Assembly: GCF_001426525.1 (NCBI RefSeq)
Contig: NZ_LMEW01000012.1
Coordinates: 146,332-210,331, forward strand
Direction: 5' to 3'
Origin: Massilia sp. Root133
GTDB taxonomy: Bacteria > Pseudomonadota > Gammaproteobacteria > Burkholderiales > Burkholderiaceae_D
Length of the DNA: 64,000 nt
The notes under the pieces are model-generated. The model made no database searches, was not told where the DNA came from, and saw only the letters and a list, made by a program, of their open reading frames with translations. The position numbers were made by a program, and so were the translations under genes. Below are positions 27,542 through 36,012 of the stretch, piece by piece. Each line of letters starts with the position of its first letter. The first letter of the stretch is position 1.

Positions 27542-28543
27542 ATGGATAATCCCTCTGACAACACCTCCGGCCATCCCTTCTCGCGTCTCGATCCGGCGCT
27601 GGTGCTGGATGCCGTCGACAGCGTCGGCCTGCGCGGCGACGGCCGCCTGCTTGCGCTGAACAGCTACGAAAACCGTGTGTACCGCGTGGGCCGCGAAGAA
27701 GGCCCGCCCGTCGTCGTGAAGTTTTATCGGCCAGGACGCTGGAGCGATGCCGCCATCCTCGAAGAGCACGCGTTCGTGCAGGAGCTGGCCGACCAGGAAA
27801 TCCCGGTCGTGCCGGCCAGCGTCCTCGACGGCCGCACCTTGCACGAGCACGGCGGCTTCCGCTTCGCCGTCTTCCCCAGCCGCGGCGGCCGCGCGCCGGA
27901 GCTGTCCGACCCGGCCACGCTGGAATGGATCGGCCGCTTCATCGGCCGCATCCACGCGGTGGGCGCCGTGAAGCCGTTCACGGAGCGGCCCCGGCTCGAC
28001 CTCGACACGTTCGGCAGGGAGCCGCGCGCCTGGCTGATCGGCCACGGTTTCATCCCGCCCGAATTGCTGACCGCTTATACGAGCGTGCTGGACCAGGCCC
28101 TGGACGGCGTCGCGCGCTGTTACGACCGGGCCGGGGCGCTGTCCCTGCTGCGCCTGCACGGCGACTGCCACGCGGGCAACGTGCTGTGGACGGGCGACGG
28201 TCCGCACTTCGTCGACTTCGACGACAGCCGCATGGGCCCGGCCGTGCAGGACCTGTGGATGCTGCTGTCGGGCGAGCGCAACGAGATGGTGGGCCAGCTG
28301 GCCGACGTGCTGGCCGGCTATGAAGACTTCTGCGAATTCGATCCGCGCCAGCTGTACCTCGTCGAAGCGCTGCGCACGCTGCGGCTCATCCATTATTCGG
28401 CGTGGCTGGCGATGCGCTGGGACGATCCGGCGTTTCCTGCGGCATTTCCCTGGTTTAATACCCAGCGCTACTGGCAAGACCGCATCCTCGAATTGCGCGA
28501 GCAGGTGGCGTTGATGGACGAGCCGCCGTTGTTCCCGGTCTAA
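27542..28543 (+). CDS. srkA: Stress response serine/threonine protein kinase, SrkA/YihE-like
   Basis: A 333-residue kinase close to E. coli SrkA (YihE/RdoA, 328 aa), which counters stress-induced death downstream of the Cpx response. Visible residues are K60 (VVVKFY) for ATP, the catalytic loop [11 protein letters not shown] with D208 and N213, and the metal Asp D225 in [16 protein letters not shown]. The phosphotransferase fold is related to aminoglycoside phosphotransferases, but the SYENRVYRV and GERNEM segments favour SrkA. In E. coli it precedes dsbA; here it is followed by the coiled-coil gene. Confidence 0.9.
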   Translation: MDNPSDNTSGHPFSRLDPALVLDAVDSVGLRGDGRLLALNSYENRVYRVGREEGPPVVVKFYRPGRWSDAAILEEHAFVQELADQEIPVVPASVLDGRTLHEHGGFRFAVFPSRGGRAPELSDPATLEWIGRFIGRIHAVGAVKPFTERPRLDLDTFGREPRAWLIGHGFIPPELLTAYTSVLDQALDGVARCYDRAGALSLLRLHGDCHAGNVLWTGDGPHFVDFDDSRMGPAVQDLWMLLSGERNEMVGQLADVLAGYEDFCEFDPRQLYLVEALRTLRLIHYSAWLAMRWDDPAFPAAFPWFNTQRYWQDRILELREQVALMDEPPLFPV

Positions 28544-28579
28544 CGCTGGAATTGACGGAGGTTTACGATTCAGCTCGGC

Positions 28580-28609
28580 GTGACACGACACGGAACCATG
28601 CCGCATAAT
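28580..28609 (+). promoter_or_regulatory. Predicted sigma-70 promoter of the coiled-coil gene
   Basis: GTGACA (28580-28585) and CATAAT (28604-28609) are spaced 18 bp apart, placing the start near 28616 and leaving a leader of about 42 bases. The 114-bp gap after the srkA-like gene is otherwise empty. Confidence 0.45.
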
Positions 28610-28657
28610 TAAGTGCGGACCCCCTCCGGGTCCCATATGTGAACTGACGAGCCATCC

Positions 28658-31186
28658 ATGACCGACGCCGACCGCACCGATCCATCCGCACAGAAAGACG
28701 ACGCCGACTTCACGATCGACCTGATGCCCGCCGCGCAAGACCACGCGGCGCCGCAGGTCGAGCCGCAGCGCGAGCATCTGGAGCAGCGCGCGATCAAGGA
28801 AGGCATCGCGCGCGTGGAGGCGGAAGCGAAGGCGGCGGTGGCGGCCGAGAACCGCGCCCACGCGGAAGCGCGTGCGCGCAGCCTGGCCGAGGAGCGCGCC
28901 GCGATCGACGCCGAAGCGGCCGCCGCCGCCCTCGCGAACGCGCAGGCGTCGGAAGAGGCGATCGAGGCGAACCGCGACCGCATCGACACCCTGCGTGCCG
29001 CCGCCAAGGCCGCCGCCGAGCGCCTGGAAGCGATCCGCCAGGAGACGGCCGGGCTGCGCGCCCGCGTTGAATCCGACACGCAGATCCGCATCGCCGCCGA
29101 AGCCCGTACCCGCGCCGAGGATGACGCCCGCAAGCGCGCGGCGGAGCAGGCGCGCATCGACACCGAGATCGCCGCCCGCGCCCAGCGCGACGCCGACGAT
29201 CTTGCCATTCACGCCGAGCAGGCGCGCCTGCAGGCGGCCGAGCGCGTGGCGGCCGTGCATGCCGCGCGCGAGGAAGTGCACCACAGCGCCAGCGCCGACG
29301 CCCGCGTGGCGATCCTCGCGCGCGAACGCGAACGGGCCGAACGGGCCGCGCGCCAGACGGCCGAGAAACTGGCGCAGGCCGAAGCCGAGGCACTGGAACT
29401 GGCGCAGCAGCGCGAACGGGCGGACCAGGTGGCGCTCGCGTCCGCGTTCGCCCGCGCGTCCGCGGAGGCACGCGCGCTCGAGGAAGCCCGCGCCCTCGCG
29501 CACATCGAACAGGAACGGGAAGCCATCGCGCAGGCCCAGGTGGAATCGGAGCGGACGGCCGCGCAATCGCTGCGCATGCGCCTGCAGACGGAAAAGGAAT
29601 TGCGCGACGCGGCCATCCACCGCGAACGCCTGGAACAGATGGCGGCCGACGCCGCCGCCGCGCGGCGCGAAGCCGAAGCCCGCATCCTGGCCGCGACGGA
29701 AGCCCGCATCGAAGCGGACCGCAAGCTGCGCGACGTGGCCCTGGCCCGCGCCGCTGCGGAAGAGGAAGAGTCCCAGCAGAGCCAGGCCCGCCTGGACGCC
29801 GAGCGCGCAGCCACCGAACAGGCGCACCTGCGGATGGAAGCCGACCGCGTCGCGCAGGAAGCCGCGCAGCGCGACCTGGACACCCAGCAGCGCGAGCGCC
29901 AGCTGGCCGAGGAGCGCGCTGCCTTGACCGAAGCGGCAGCCGCCGCACGCGCCGCGCAGAACGCGGCGGCGGAGTCGGCACTCGCGGCCGAGGCGGAGCG
30001 GGTCGGACACGAACGCGAAGCGGCGCGGCTGGCGGAGGAACGCGCCGCGCAGGCGCAGGCGCTGGCACAGGCCGAACAGGCGCGCGTGCAAGCGGAGCAG
30101 GAGGCGCTGGCGCGCCAGCAGGCCCGCATCGAGGCCGAACGCGCGCTGCCCGCCGCCGCCGAAGCCCGCGCCGCCGCGGAACAGGAGCACACGATGCAAC
30201 TGGCCGAACGGCTCGAAGCCCAGCAGCGCGAGATCGCCGCGCTGCGCGCCGAAACGGAAGCGCGCTTCGCCGCAGCCGAACAGGAGCACGCGACCCGGCT
30301 GCAGGCCCAGCGCGATGCGTTGGCGGGCCAGCAGGCCGAATTCGACGCGCGCCGCGTGGCCGCCGAACAGGACCACGCGGCGCTGCTGGCCGCGCAGGCC
30401 GGGCACGAGCAGCGCGCCGCCGCCGAGCGCCAGGCAGCCATCGAGGCCCAGCGCGCGATCACGGAACAGGCGGCGCGCCAGGCCGACCACGAGCAGGCGA
30501 TCGCCGACGCCCAGCGCGAACAGGCCGCCCGTGCGGCCGAACTGGCGCAGGCGCAGGCCGACCGCGCTGCGCACGAACGCCGCCAGCAGCAGCTGACGGA
30601 AGAATTGCTGGCGGCCGAACGCGCGGCCGCCGATGCCGCGCACGACGCCTTGCTGCTGCTGGAGCAGAAGCTGTCGTCGCAACAGCAGCAGACGGCCGCC
30701 GACGTGCGCGCCAACGAAGCGGCGGCGGCCCGCATGGCGTCCGAGCGCGCCGCGGTGGCCGCGGCGGAAGCCCGCGCCGCCGCCGAAGCGGAGCGCGCGC
30801 AGCTGGCGAAGATGCGCGAGGCGGCCGAGCAGGCGGCGGTGCAGGCCGCGATCGACAAGCGCGACGCCCAGCGCGCGCTGCTCGCGAACGCCCAGCTGGC
30901 GGCGGAAATGCAGCGCAAGACGGCGCTCGCTACGCAGGAAATGGCGGAGGCGAAGAAGCGCCTCGTGGAGCTGGAATCCGTGCGCCAGGAAGAGCAGGTG
31001 GCGGAACTGGCCGCGCTGCGCGAACAGATCGAGGCGCGCCAGGCCGAAGCCAAGCAGCGCGCAGAATCGGAAGACCTCGCGCGCGAGGTGCTGGGGCGGT
31101 TCGCGCAGCAGCCGTCGAAAGTGCAGGCGGCGATGCGGCTCGCGGATGCGGTGGCCAAGCAGCGGGCCGACCGCGATCACGAGTAA
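28658..31186 (+). CDS. Giant all-coiled-coil protein, function unknown
   Basis: An 842-residue protein made almost only of Ala, Glu, Arg and Gln. After a polar 35-residue head with [11 protein letters not shown], the chain from about 40 to 820 is proline-poor and helix-forming, with repeated blocks such as [24 protein letters not shown] and [10 protein letters not shown]. One unbroken helix of that length would span roughly 115 nm. There is no signal peptide, membrane segment or catalytic domain. A distinct tail reads [20 protein letters not shown]. It could be a filament-forming or scaffold protein, but I do not recognise the family. The start has no strong ribosome site. Codon use matches the neighbours, so recent transfer is not indicated. 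Confidence 0.85.
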   Translation: MTDADRTDPSAQKDDADFTIDLMPAAQDHAAPQVEPQREHLEQRAIKEGIARVEAEAKAAVAAENRAHAEARARSLAEERAAIDAEAAAAALANAQASEEAIEANRDRIDTLRAAAKAAAERLEAIRQETAGLRARVESDTQIRIAAEARTRAEDDARKRAAEQARIDTEIAARAQRDADDLAIHAEQARLQAAERVAAVHAAREEVHHSASADARVAILARERERAERAARQTAEKLAQAEAEALELAQQRERADQVALASAFARASAEARALEEARALAHIEQEREAIAQAQVESERTAAQSLRMRLQTEKELRDAAIHRERLEQMAADAAAARREAEARILAATEARIEADRKLRDVALARAAAEEEESQQSQARLDAERAATEQAHLRMEADRVAQEAAQRDLDTQQRERQLAEERAALTEAAAAARAAQNAAAESALAAEAERVGHEREAARLAEERAAQAQALAQAEQARVQAEQEALARQQARIEAERALPAAAEARAAAEQEHTMQLAERLEAQQREIAALRAETEARFAAAEQEHATRLQAQRDALAGQQAEFDARRVAAEQDHAALLAAQAGHEQRAAAERQAAIEAQRAITEQAARQADHEQAIADAQREQAARAAELAQAQADRAAHERRQQQLTEELLAAERAAADAAHDALLLLEQKLSSQQQQTAADVRANEAAAARMASERAAVAAAEARAAAEAERAQLAKMREAAEQAAVQAAIDKRDAQRALLANAQLAAEMQRKTALATQEMAEAKKRLVELESVRQEEQVAELAALREQIEARQAEAKQRAESEDLAREVLGRFAQQPSKVQAAMRLADAVAKQRADRDHE

Positions 31187-31194
31187 CCCGAATG

Positions 31195-31320
31195 CGTCGT
31201 TCCCGCGAAAGCGGGAACCCATGCTGAGTTACAGAATTCGGTAAGTCGAAGGCCCTGCAGCGTATTTGGTAGAGCGTCTTCGGATCCTAAGTATGGATTC
31301 CCGCGTACGCGGGAATGGCG
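31195..31320. repeat. Two REP-like palindromes in opposite orientation
   Basis: GCGTCGTTCCCGC ... GCGGGAACCC at 31195-31221 and ATGGATTCCCGC ... GCGGGAATGGCG at 31293-31320 belong to the family at 13762 and 22037. They fill the gap between the convergent coiled-coil and halogenase genes. Confidence 0.65.
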
Positions 31321-31323
31321 GTA

Positions 31324-32829
31324 CTAGCCGGCCTTCGCGTTCTTCTCCAGATACGCCCCATGCCCCGGCATCTTCGCCACCGCCTGCACGATCAGGTCGC
31401 GCAGTCCCGCAAAGTGCCCGTGCAGCTGGCGCATGTCGACATCGTCCACGAACGGATCGTAGCGCTTCGGCTCGACCCCGAGGCCGACCAGCATCGCGAC
31501 GAATGAGGGAAGGAGAAAACTGTCGCGGTCGAGGATCGCGACGCGGCCCGTCTCGCGGAACAGTTCGATCTGGTGCGCGAGCGAAGCGGGGATGGTCATG
31601 TTTGCGCAATAGCGCCAGAATTCCGTGTCGTCGCGCTTCGTCAGCTTGTAGTGCATGACGATGAAGTCGCGGATCGACTCGTAGCGGCTGCCGATGATCC
31701 GGTTGAATTCGTCCGCCAGCTCGGGCCGGAAATCGCGGTCCGGGAACTGTTCGATCAGGGTGCCGATGGCCGTTTCGATCAGGCTGATGCTGGTCGATTC
31801 CAGCGGTTCGACGAAGCCGGCCGACAGCCCGATCGCCACGACGTTCTTGACCCACGATTTCTTGCGCTTGCCGGTGACGAAGCGCAGCTGGCGCGGCTCG
31901 TCCAGCGCGGCCCCGTCGAGGCCGTCGAGCAGGTCCTGGCGCGCCTTTTCGTCGGTCGTGAACGCGTTGCAGTACACGTGGCCGTTGCCGGTGCGGTGCT
32001 GCAGCGGGATGCGCCACAGCCAGCCCGCCCCTTTGGCCGTCGAACGGGTGTAGGGCGTCAGCGGTTCGACGCGCGCGCACGGGACGGCGAGGGCGCTGTT
32101 GCACGGCAGGTGCTCGCTCCAGTCGTCGTAGCCGGCCTTCAGTGCGCCTTCGATCAGCAGGCCGCGGAAGCCCGAGCAGTCGATGAACAGGTCGCCGTCG
32201 AGCGTGCGGCCATCCGCCAGGCGCACGGCCGTGACGAAGCCCGTTTCCGGATGCTGGTCGACGCTGGTGATCGTGCCTTCGACGCGCCTGGCGCCGCGCG
32301 CCATCGCGTAATCGCGCAGGAAGGCGGCGTACAGGCCGGCGTCGAAATGGTAGCCGAACGAATAAGCGTCCGTGACGCCCGGCTGCGCGTCGTTCGGCAT
32401 CGTGAATTTGTTCTCGCGCGCCATGATCGACGCCATCGACCAATTTTCCAGCGCCGGCATGTGGTCGAACGTGCGCGCGAGGCGCAGCCAGTAATGGTGC
32501 GGCTGGATGCCGTTCAGGGGCGGACCGAAGTCGCCGAAACCGTGGAAGAAGCGGTTGCCGACGTGGCCCCAGTCCTTGAATTCGATGCCGAGCTTGAAGC
32601 TGGCCTGCGTCTTCTTGATGAAGTCGGCGTGGTCCAGCTGGAGGGCCGCATTATAGAAGCGGATCGTCGGCAAGGTCGCTTCGCCCACCCCGATCGTGCC
32701 GATGTCCGGCGATTCCACCAGTACGATCTCGCAGCGCTGGCCCATGCGCTGGGCCAGCGGCGCCGCGGCCATCCAGCCGGCCGTGCCGCCCCCCACGATG
32801 ACGATTTTACGGATCGGGTTTTGTTGCAT
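31324..32829 (-). CDS. Flavin-dependent tryptophan halogenase family protein
   Basis: A 501-residue FAD protein. The Rossmann motif GGGTAGW is at 13-19. Lys79 (ASFKLGIEF) is at the same position as the catalytic lysine of PrnA, and the halogenase signature WxWxIP is present as WLWRIP (270-275). The FVEPLEST segment (339-346) carries the second catalytic glutamate. All hallmarks of a halide-using enzyme are therefore intact. The substrate is unknown: no biosynthetic gene cluster, carrier protein or flavin reductase lies nearby, and proteins of this family in related bacteria often accompany TonB receptors instead. A perfect inverted repeat lies upstream. Confidence 0.9.
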   Translation of the reverse strand: MQQNPIRKIVIVGGGTAGWMAAAPLAQRMGQRCEIVLVESPDIGTIGVGEATLPTIRFYNAALQLDHADFIKKTQASFKLGIEFKDWGHVGNRFFHGFGDFGPPLNGIQPHHYWLRLARTFDHMPALENWSMASIMARENKFTMPNDAQPGVTDAYSFGYHFDAGLYAAFLRDYAMARGARRVEGTITSVDQHPETGFVTAVRLADGRTLDGDLFIDCSGFRGLLIEGALKAGYDDWSEHLPCNSALAVPCARVEPLTPYTRSTAKGAGWLWRIPLQHRTGNGHVYCNAFTTDEKARQDLLDGLDGAALDEPRQLRFVTGKRKKSWVKNVVAIGLSAGFVEPLESTSISLIETAIGTLIEQFPDRDFRPELADEFNRIIGSRYESIRDFIVMHYKLTKRDDTEFWRYCANMTIPASLAHQIELFRETGRVAILDRDSFLLPSFVAMLVGLGVEPKRYDPFVDDVDMRQLHGHFAGLRDLIVQAVAKMPGHGAYLEKNAKAG

Positions 32830-32891
32830 GATGTCTCCTGTTGTATTGCTCGCTCAGGAGAGTGTAGGACAGCGGGCTTGTGGCCGGCAAT

Positions 32892-32916
32892 AGAAATGTT
32901 TGCGTATAACATTTCT
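32892..32916. promoter_or_regulatory. Perfect inverted repeat upstream of the halogenase
   Basis: AGAAATGTT and AACATTTCT form a perfect 9-bp inverted repeat around TGCGTAT, 63 bp upstream of the halogenase start in AT-rich DNA. It looks like an operator for a dimeric regulator; none is encoded next to it. Confidence 0.5.
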
Positions 32917-32941
32917 TTAACAAAAGCGACGCAACAGCGCG

Positions 32942-33346
32942 TCACATATTGTTGGGCGCCACCGGATTCGACCCGCCGACGACGGCCTTGTCGACGAAAT
33001 ATTCGGTCTCGCCGAAGCAGGTGCTCGGGACGCCGACGTGCTGCGAATAGGTGAGCTGCACGCGCTGCCCCATCGCGGCCTGCAACTGGCGCACGACGTT
33101 CTCGTCGCGCACGGTGAAGTTGAAGCGCTCGGGAATGGCGCCCGGCATGCTGGACAGCAGGATCTCGCCTTCCCACGTCTTGCACAACCAGCCCTTGCGC
33201 GACAGTTTCTGCAGGTAGCCGGCCCGTTCGCCTTCCGAGTACGACCAGCTCAGCACGATCCACGTGTACAGGGCGAACAGCGCCACGGCGGCGATGACGA
33301 CGGAGGCGAGGATGGCGGTGGCGCGGCGCGGCAGGGTCTTGGGCAT
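32942..33346 (-). CDS. Conserved membrane-anchored hypothetical protein
   Basis: A 134-residue protein with one N-terminal membrane helix (about 11-34; AILASVVIAAVALFALYTWI) followed by a soluble domain beginning SYSEGERAGYLQKLSRKG and containing WLCKTWEGE and VGVPSTCF with two cysteines. I know similar unnamed proteins across Burkholderiales but no function. The start at 33346 places the helix directly after MPKTLPRRA. It lies 82 bp after terD on the same strand and may be co-transcribed with the ter pair. Confidence 0.75.
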   Translation of the reverse strand: MPKTLPRRATAILASVVIAAVALFALYTWIVLSWSYSEGERAGYLQKLSRKGWLCKTWEGEILLSSMPGAIPERFNFTVRDENVVRQLQAAMGQRVQLTYSQHVGVPSTCFGETEYFVDKAVVGGSNPVAPNNM

Positions 33347-33428
33347 GGTCGGTGTAAGGTAAGGTGACGGGACGTGACGAAGCGCGCCCATTCTGACATG
33401 GGCGCCCGGATTGTCAATCAGGCCAGTC

Positions 33429-34004
33429 TTAGACCTGTACCCCGAACGAACGGGCGAGGGGCCCGAGACCGCCGTTGTAGCCCTGGCCCACGGCGCGGAA
33501 TTTCCACTCGTTGCCATAGCGGTACAGCTCGCCGAAGATCATCGCCGTCTCCGTCGAGCTGTCTTCCGACAGGTCGTAGCGGGCGATCTCGCGCTCGCCG
33601 TCCGCATTCAGGCAGCGGATGAAGGCGCGGGCGACCTGGCCAAAGCTCTGGCGCCGCTGGTCCGCTTCGTGGATGGTGACGGCGAACGCGATCTTTTCCA
33701 CCTCCGGCGGCACGCGCGTGAGGTCGACCACGATGCGCTCGTCGTCGCCTTCGCCCTGGCCGGTGCGGTTGTCGCCCGTGTGCTTGACGGCGCCGTCGCT
33801 GGACTGCAGGTTGTTGTAGAAGATGAAGTCGGCATCGCCGCGCACCTTGCCGTCGCCGCGCAGCAGGAAGGCGCTGCCGTCGAGGTCGAAGGTGGCGCCG
33901 TCGGTCGCGCGCGGGTCCCAGCCGAGGCCGATGATGACCTTTTTCAGGTTCGGATCTTCCTTGGACAGGTTGACGTTGCCGCCTTTTTGCAAACTGATCG
34001 CCAT
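33429..34004 (-). CDS. terD: TerD family protein
   Basis: A 191-residue protein of full TerD length. It has [14 protein letters not shown] at the start, [11 protein letters not shown], and the calcium-binding acidic motifs [19 protein letters not shown] and [13 protein letters not shown], ending in the family motif [19 protein letters not shown]. TerD proteins belong to tellurite/stress (ter) systems associated with calcium-bound membrane surface complexes. A strong AAAGGAAG ribosome site fixes the start. It lies 31 bp after the DUF475 gene, so both are likely one transcript. The rest of a ter cluster (terA, B, E, Z) is absent here. Confidence 0.92.
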   Translation of the reverse strand: MAISLQKGGNVNLSKEDPNLKKVIIGLGWDPRATDGATFDLDGSAFLLRGDGKVRGDADFIFYNNLQSSDGAVKHTGDNRTGQGEGDDERIVVDLTRVPPEVEKIAFAVTIHEADQRRQSFGQVARAFIRCLNADGEREIARYDLSEDSSTETAMIFGELYRYGNEWKFRAVGQGYNGGLGPLARSFGVQV

Positions 34005-34035
34005 CTTGCTTCCTTTCTATTAATGGTTACGGGTT

Positions 34036-35076
34036 TCAGGTCGCCGACTCGAGTTGCTCGCGCTTCTTGTAGCGGATCGACGACCACAGCGATACCAGGA
34101 TGAAGGCCACGCCGGACAGGCCGGTGAACCATTCGGGAATCTCGTACTCGACGCTGGCGAACATGATCAGGGCCAGGATGCCGATCGCGTAGTGGGCGCC
34201 GTGCTCGAGAAAGACGAATTCTTCCAGCGTGCCCTTGTGCACGAGGAACACGGTTAGCGACCGCACGAACATGGCGCCGATGGCCAGGCCGAGCATGATC
34301 ACGACGACGTCGTTCGTGATGGCAAATGCGCCGATCACGCCGTCGAAGCTGAACGACGCGTCCAGCACTTCCAGATATAAAAAGCCGCCGATGCTGCCCT
34401 GCGAGATCAGCTTGCCCACGGCCGGGTCGGATTCTTCTTCCTCCAGCAGTCCGGAAAACCAGTTCACGCCCACGTACACGAGCACGCCGACGACGCCCGC
34501 GATGAGCGTGGACAGCTTGCGCTCCTGCGGCACGAGGCTCATGCAGCCGAACACGGCGAGCAGGGTGACCAGGATGGCGAAGCCTTCCGAACCGTACTTG
34601 CCGACCTTTTCTTCGATCCAGCCCAGCCAGTGGAGTTCCTTTTCCTCATCGAACAGGAAGTTGAGGAAGACCAGCAACAGGAACGCACCGCCGAACGCGG
34701 CCACTTCGGCGTGGCGCGACGTCAGGTTGCGGGCGTACTCGTCCGGGTTGTTGACGGCCATGTGCCAGACGTCGATCAGGCCCAGGCCCGTCGCCACCGA
34801 CACGATGAGGAGGGGAAACAGCAAGCGCATGCCGAACACGGCGACGACGATGCCGACCGTGAGGAACAGCTTTTGCCAGAACGCGTTCCAGTTGCGCAGG
34901 ACGGACGCGTTGACGACCGCGTTGTCGAACGACAGCGAGATCTCGAGCACGCCCAGCACGGCCGCGATCCACAGCGCTTGCAGGAGGCCGGCGCTGCCAC
35001 CATGGGAAAAGCCCCACCAGCCGGCCAGCGCCAGCAGGACGGCGGTGACGACGAACGACAACCTGAAATGTTGCAT
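34036..35076 (-). CDS. DUF475/TerC-superfamily integral membrane protein
   Basis: A 346-residue membrane protein with about nine hydrophobic segments and the TerC-like acidic motifs LEISLSFDNAVVNASVLRN (residues 44-62) and LDASFSFDGVIGAFAIT. These repeated Glu/Asp motifs in membrane helices are thought to bind metal. The DUF475 subgroup often sits beside terD genes, as it does here. Related TerC proteins export manganese or support stress responses. The start is supported by a GGAGAGG site. Its promoter must lie in the 175-bp divergent gap before the PAP2-like gene. Confidence 0.9.
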   Translation of the reverse strand: MQHFRLSFVVTAVLLALAGWWGFSHGGSAGLLQALWIAAVLGVLEISLSFDNAVVNASVLRNWNAFWQKLFLTVGIVVAVFGMRLLFPLLIVSVATGLGLIDVWHMAVNNPDEYARNLTSRHAEVAAFGGAFLLLVFLNFLFDEEKELHWLGWIEEKVGKYGSEGFAILVTLLAVFGCMSLVPQERKLSTLIAGVVGVLVYVGVNWFSGLLEEEESDPAVGKLISQGSIGGFLYLEVLDASFSFDGVIGAFAITNDVVVIMLGLAIGAMFVRSLTVFLVHKGTLEEFVFLEHGAHYAIGILALIMFASVEYEIPEWFTGLSGVAFILVSLWSSIRYKKREQLESAT

Positions 35077-35251
35077 GTACCTCTCCAGTTCTTATATACG
35101 CATTGTCTGAATGACCACACGGCGCATATTACCCCGTTTCCCACATTGGCGGGCGCATCGATCGCCACCGCGTGAATTGCTCACGTGACATTGCATCTGC
35201 CATAATGCCGCCCGGCGTCATGCCTCCCGTTTCCCCTTGAATGGATTTCAC

Positions 35252-35671
35252 ATGGATGTCTCTTATCTGGTCACCCCGGTGCTGACCTGGCTCGTGGTCG
35301 GCCCGATCAAATTCCTCATCAACAGTGCGCGCCAGGGGCGCTGGGCGTTCAACCTGGTCGGCAACGGCGGCTTTCCCAGCAACCATAGCGCCACCGTCAC
35401 CAGCATGGCGACCTTGATCGCCCTGCGCGAGGGCATCGGCCACCCGGCGTTCGGCGTGGCCGTCACCCTGTGCTTCATCGTGATGATCGACGCCAACAGC
35501 CTGCGCCAGCACGTCGGCCGCCAGGCCGCCGCCATCAACCGCCTGGCCGCGGGACAGGCCGGCCACACGACCCTGCGCGAGCGGATGGGGCATACGCTCG
35601 TCGAGATCGGCGGCGGTATCGTCACCGGGATCCTGATGGGGAATCTCGTGTATCACCTCTTCGTGCGATGA
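35252..35671 (+). CDS. Divergent PAP2 family (YuiD-like) membrane protein
   Basis: A 139-residue protein of the DUF212/divergent PAP2 family. The motif GNGGFPSNHSATVTS corresponds to the SGH-containing phosphatase motif, and DANSLRQHVGRQAAAINRL to the second conserved block; there are three to four hydrophobic segments. The family resembles phosphatidic acid phosphatases, but activity is not established. The ATG is preferred over a TTG at 35237. A REP-like palindrome begins three bases after the stop. Confidence 0.88.
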   Translation: MDVSYLVTPVLTWLVVGPIKFLINSARQGRWAFNLVGNGGFPSNHSATVTSMATLIALREGIGHPAFGVAVTLCFIVMIDANSLRQHVGRQAAAINRLAAGQAGHTTLRERMGHTLVEIGGGIVTGILMGNLVYHLFVR

Positions 35672-35673
35672 AA

Positions 35674-35702
35674 TTGGGTCCCTGCCTGCGCAGGGACGAC
35701 GG
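35674..35702. repeat. REP-like palindrome
   Basis: TTGGGTCCCTGC ... GCAGGGACGACGG, three bases after the PAP2-like stop, belongs to the family listed at 13762. The rest of the 341-bp gap to the RND operon holds the regulatory repeats and promoter described separately; I see no gene. Confidence 0.7.
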
Positions 35703-35837
35703 TCTTATGGCCGCGTAACAAAATACCGTCGCTCCCGGGCTAGGCGCCCCCCTTGGCGAGAGCCCAAGGTAGTGCACCGTTAGCTTCCCACCGTCCACCC
35801 GGACGTCCGCCTGTCCGCGCGTTGTCCCTTCTTTCGC

Positions 35838-35887
35838 GCATTTCATGCTCGGCCAAACGCATTTCATCCCGCCTATCTGCAGTTCAT
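35838..35887 (+). promoter_or_regulatory. Three phased direct repeats upstream of the RND operon
   Basis: GCATTTCAT (35838-35846), GCATTTCAT (35859-35867) and GCAGTTCAT (35879-35887) recur every 21 and 20 bp, two helical turns. The last two are followed by CCC. Direct repeats at this spacing are typical of LytTR-type response regulator sites. They end about 33 bp upstream of the -35 element, an activator position. Confidence 0.55.
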
Positions 35888-35919
35888 CCCACCAAAACCG
35901 CGCTTTGCCGAAACGTCAA

Positions 35920-35948
35920 TTGACGGTCAAGACCGCCTATTCGATACT
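35920..35948 (+). promoter_or_regulatory. Predicted sigma-70 promoter of the RND operon
   Basis: TTGACG (35920-35925) and GATACT (35943-35948) are separated by 17 bp, giving a start near 35955 and a leader of about 58 bases. The -35 lies within the palindrome GTCAATTGAC. Confidence 0.6.
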
Positions 35949-36012
35949 GCGCGCTGGCCTTTTATATTCTTATTTTTACAGGTAACGAGTCCATCCTCGG
36001 GGGAACCAAGAA

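Noticed and set aside
28658..31186. Coiled-coil gene as an SMC/Rad50 or TolA-like protein
   Set aside because: No Walker A or B motifs, hinge, membrane helix or TolA C-terminal domain are present.
35838..35887. Three direct repeats as a CRISPR remnant
   Set aside because: Units are 9 bp with 11-12-bp intervals, far below CRISPR dimensions, and sit at an activator position before a promoter.
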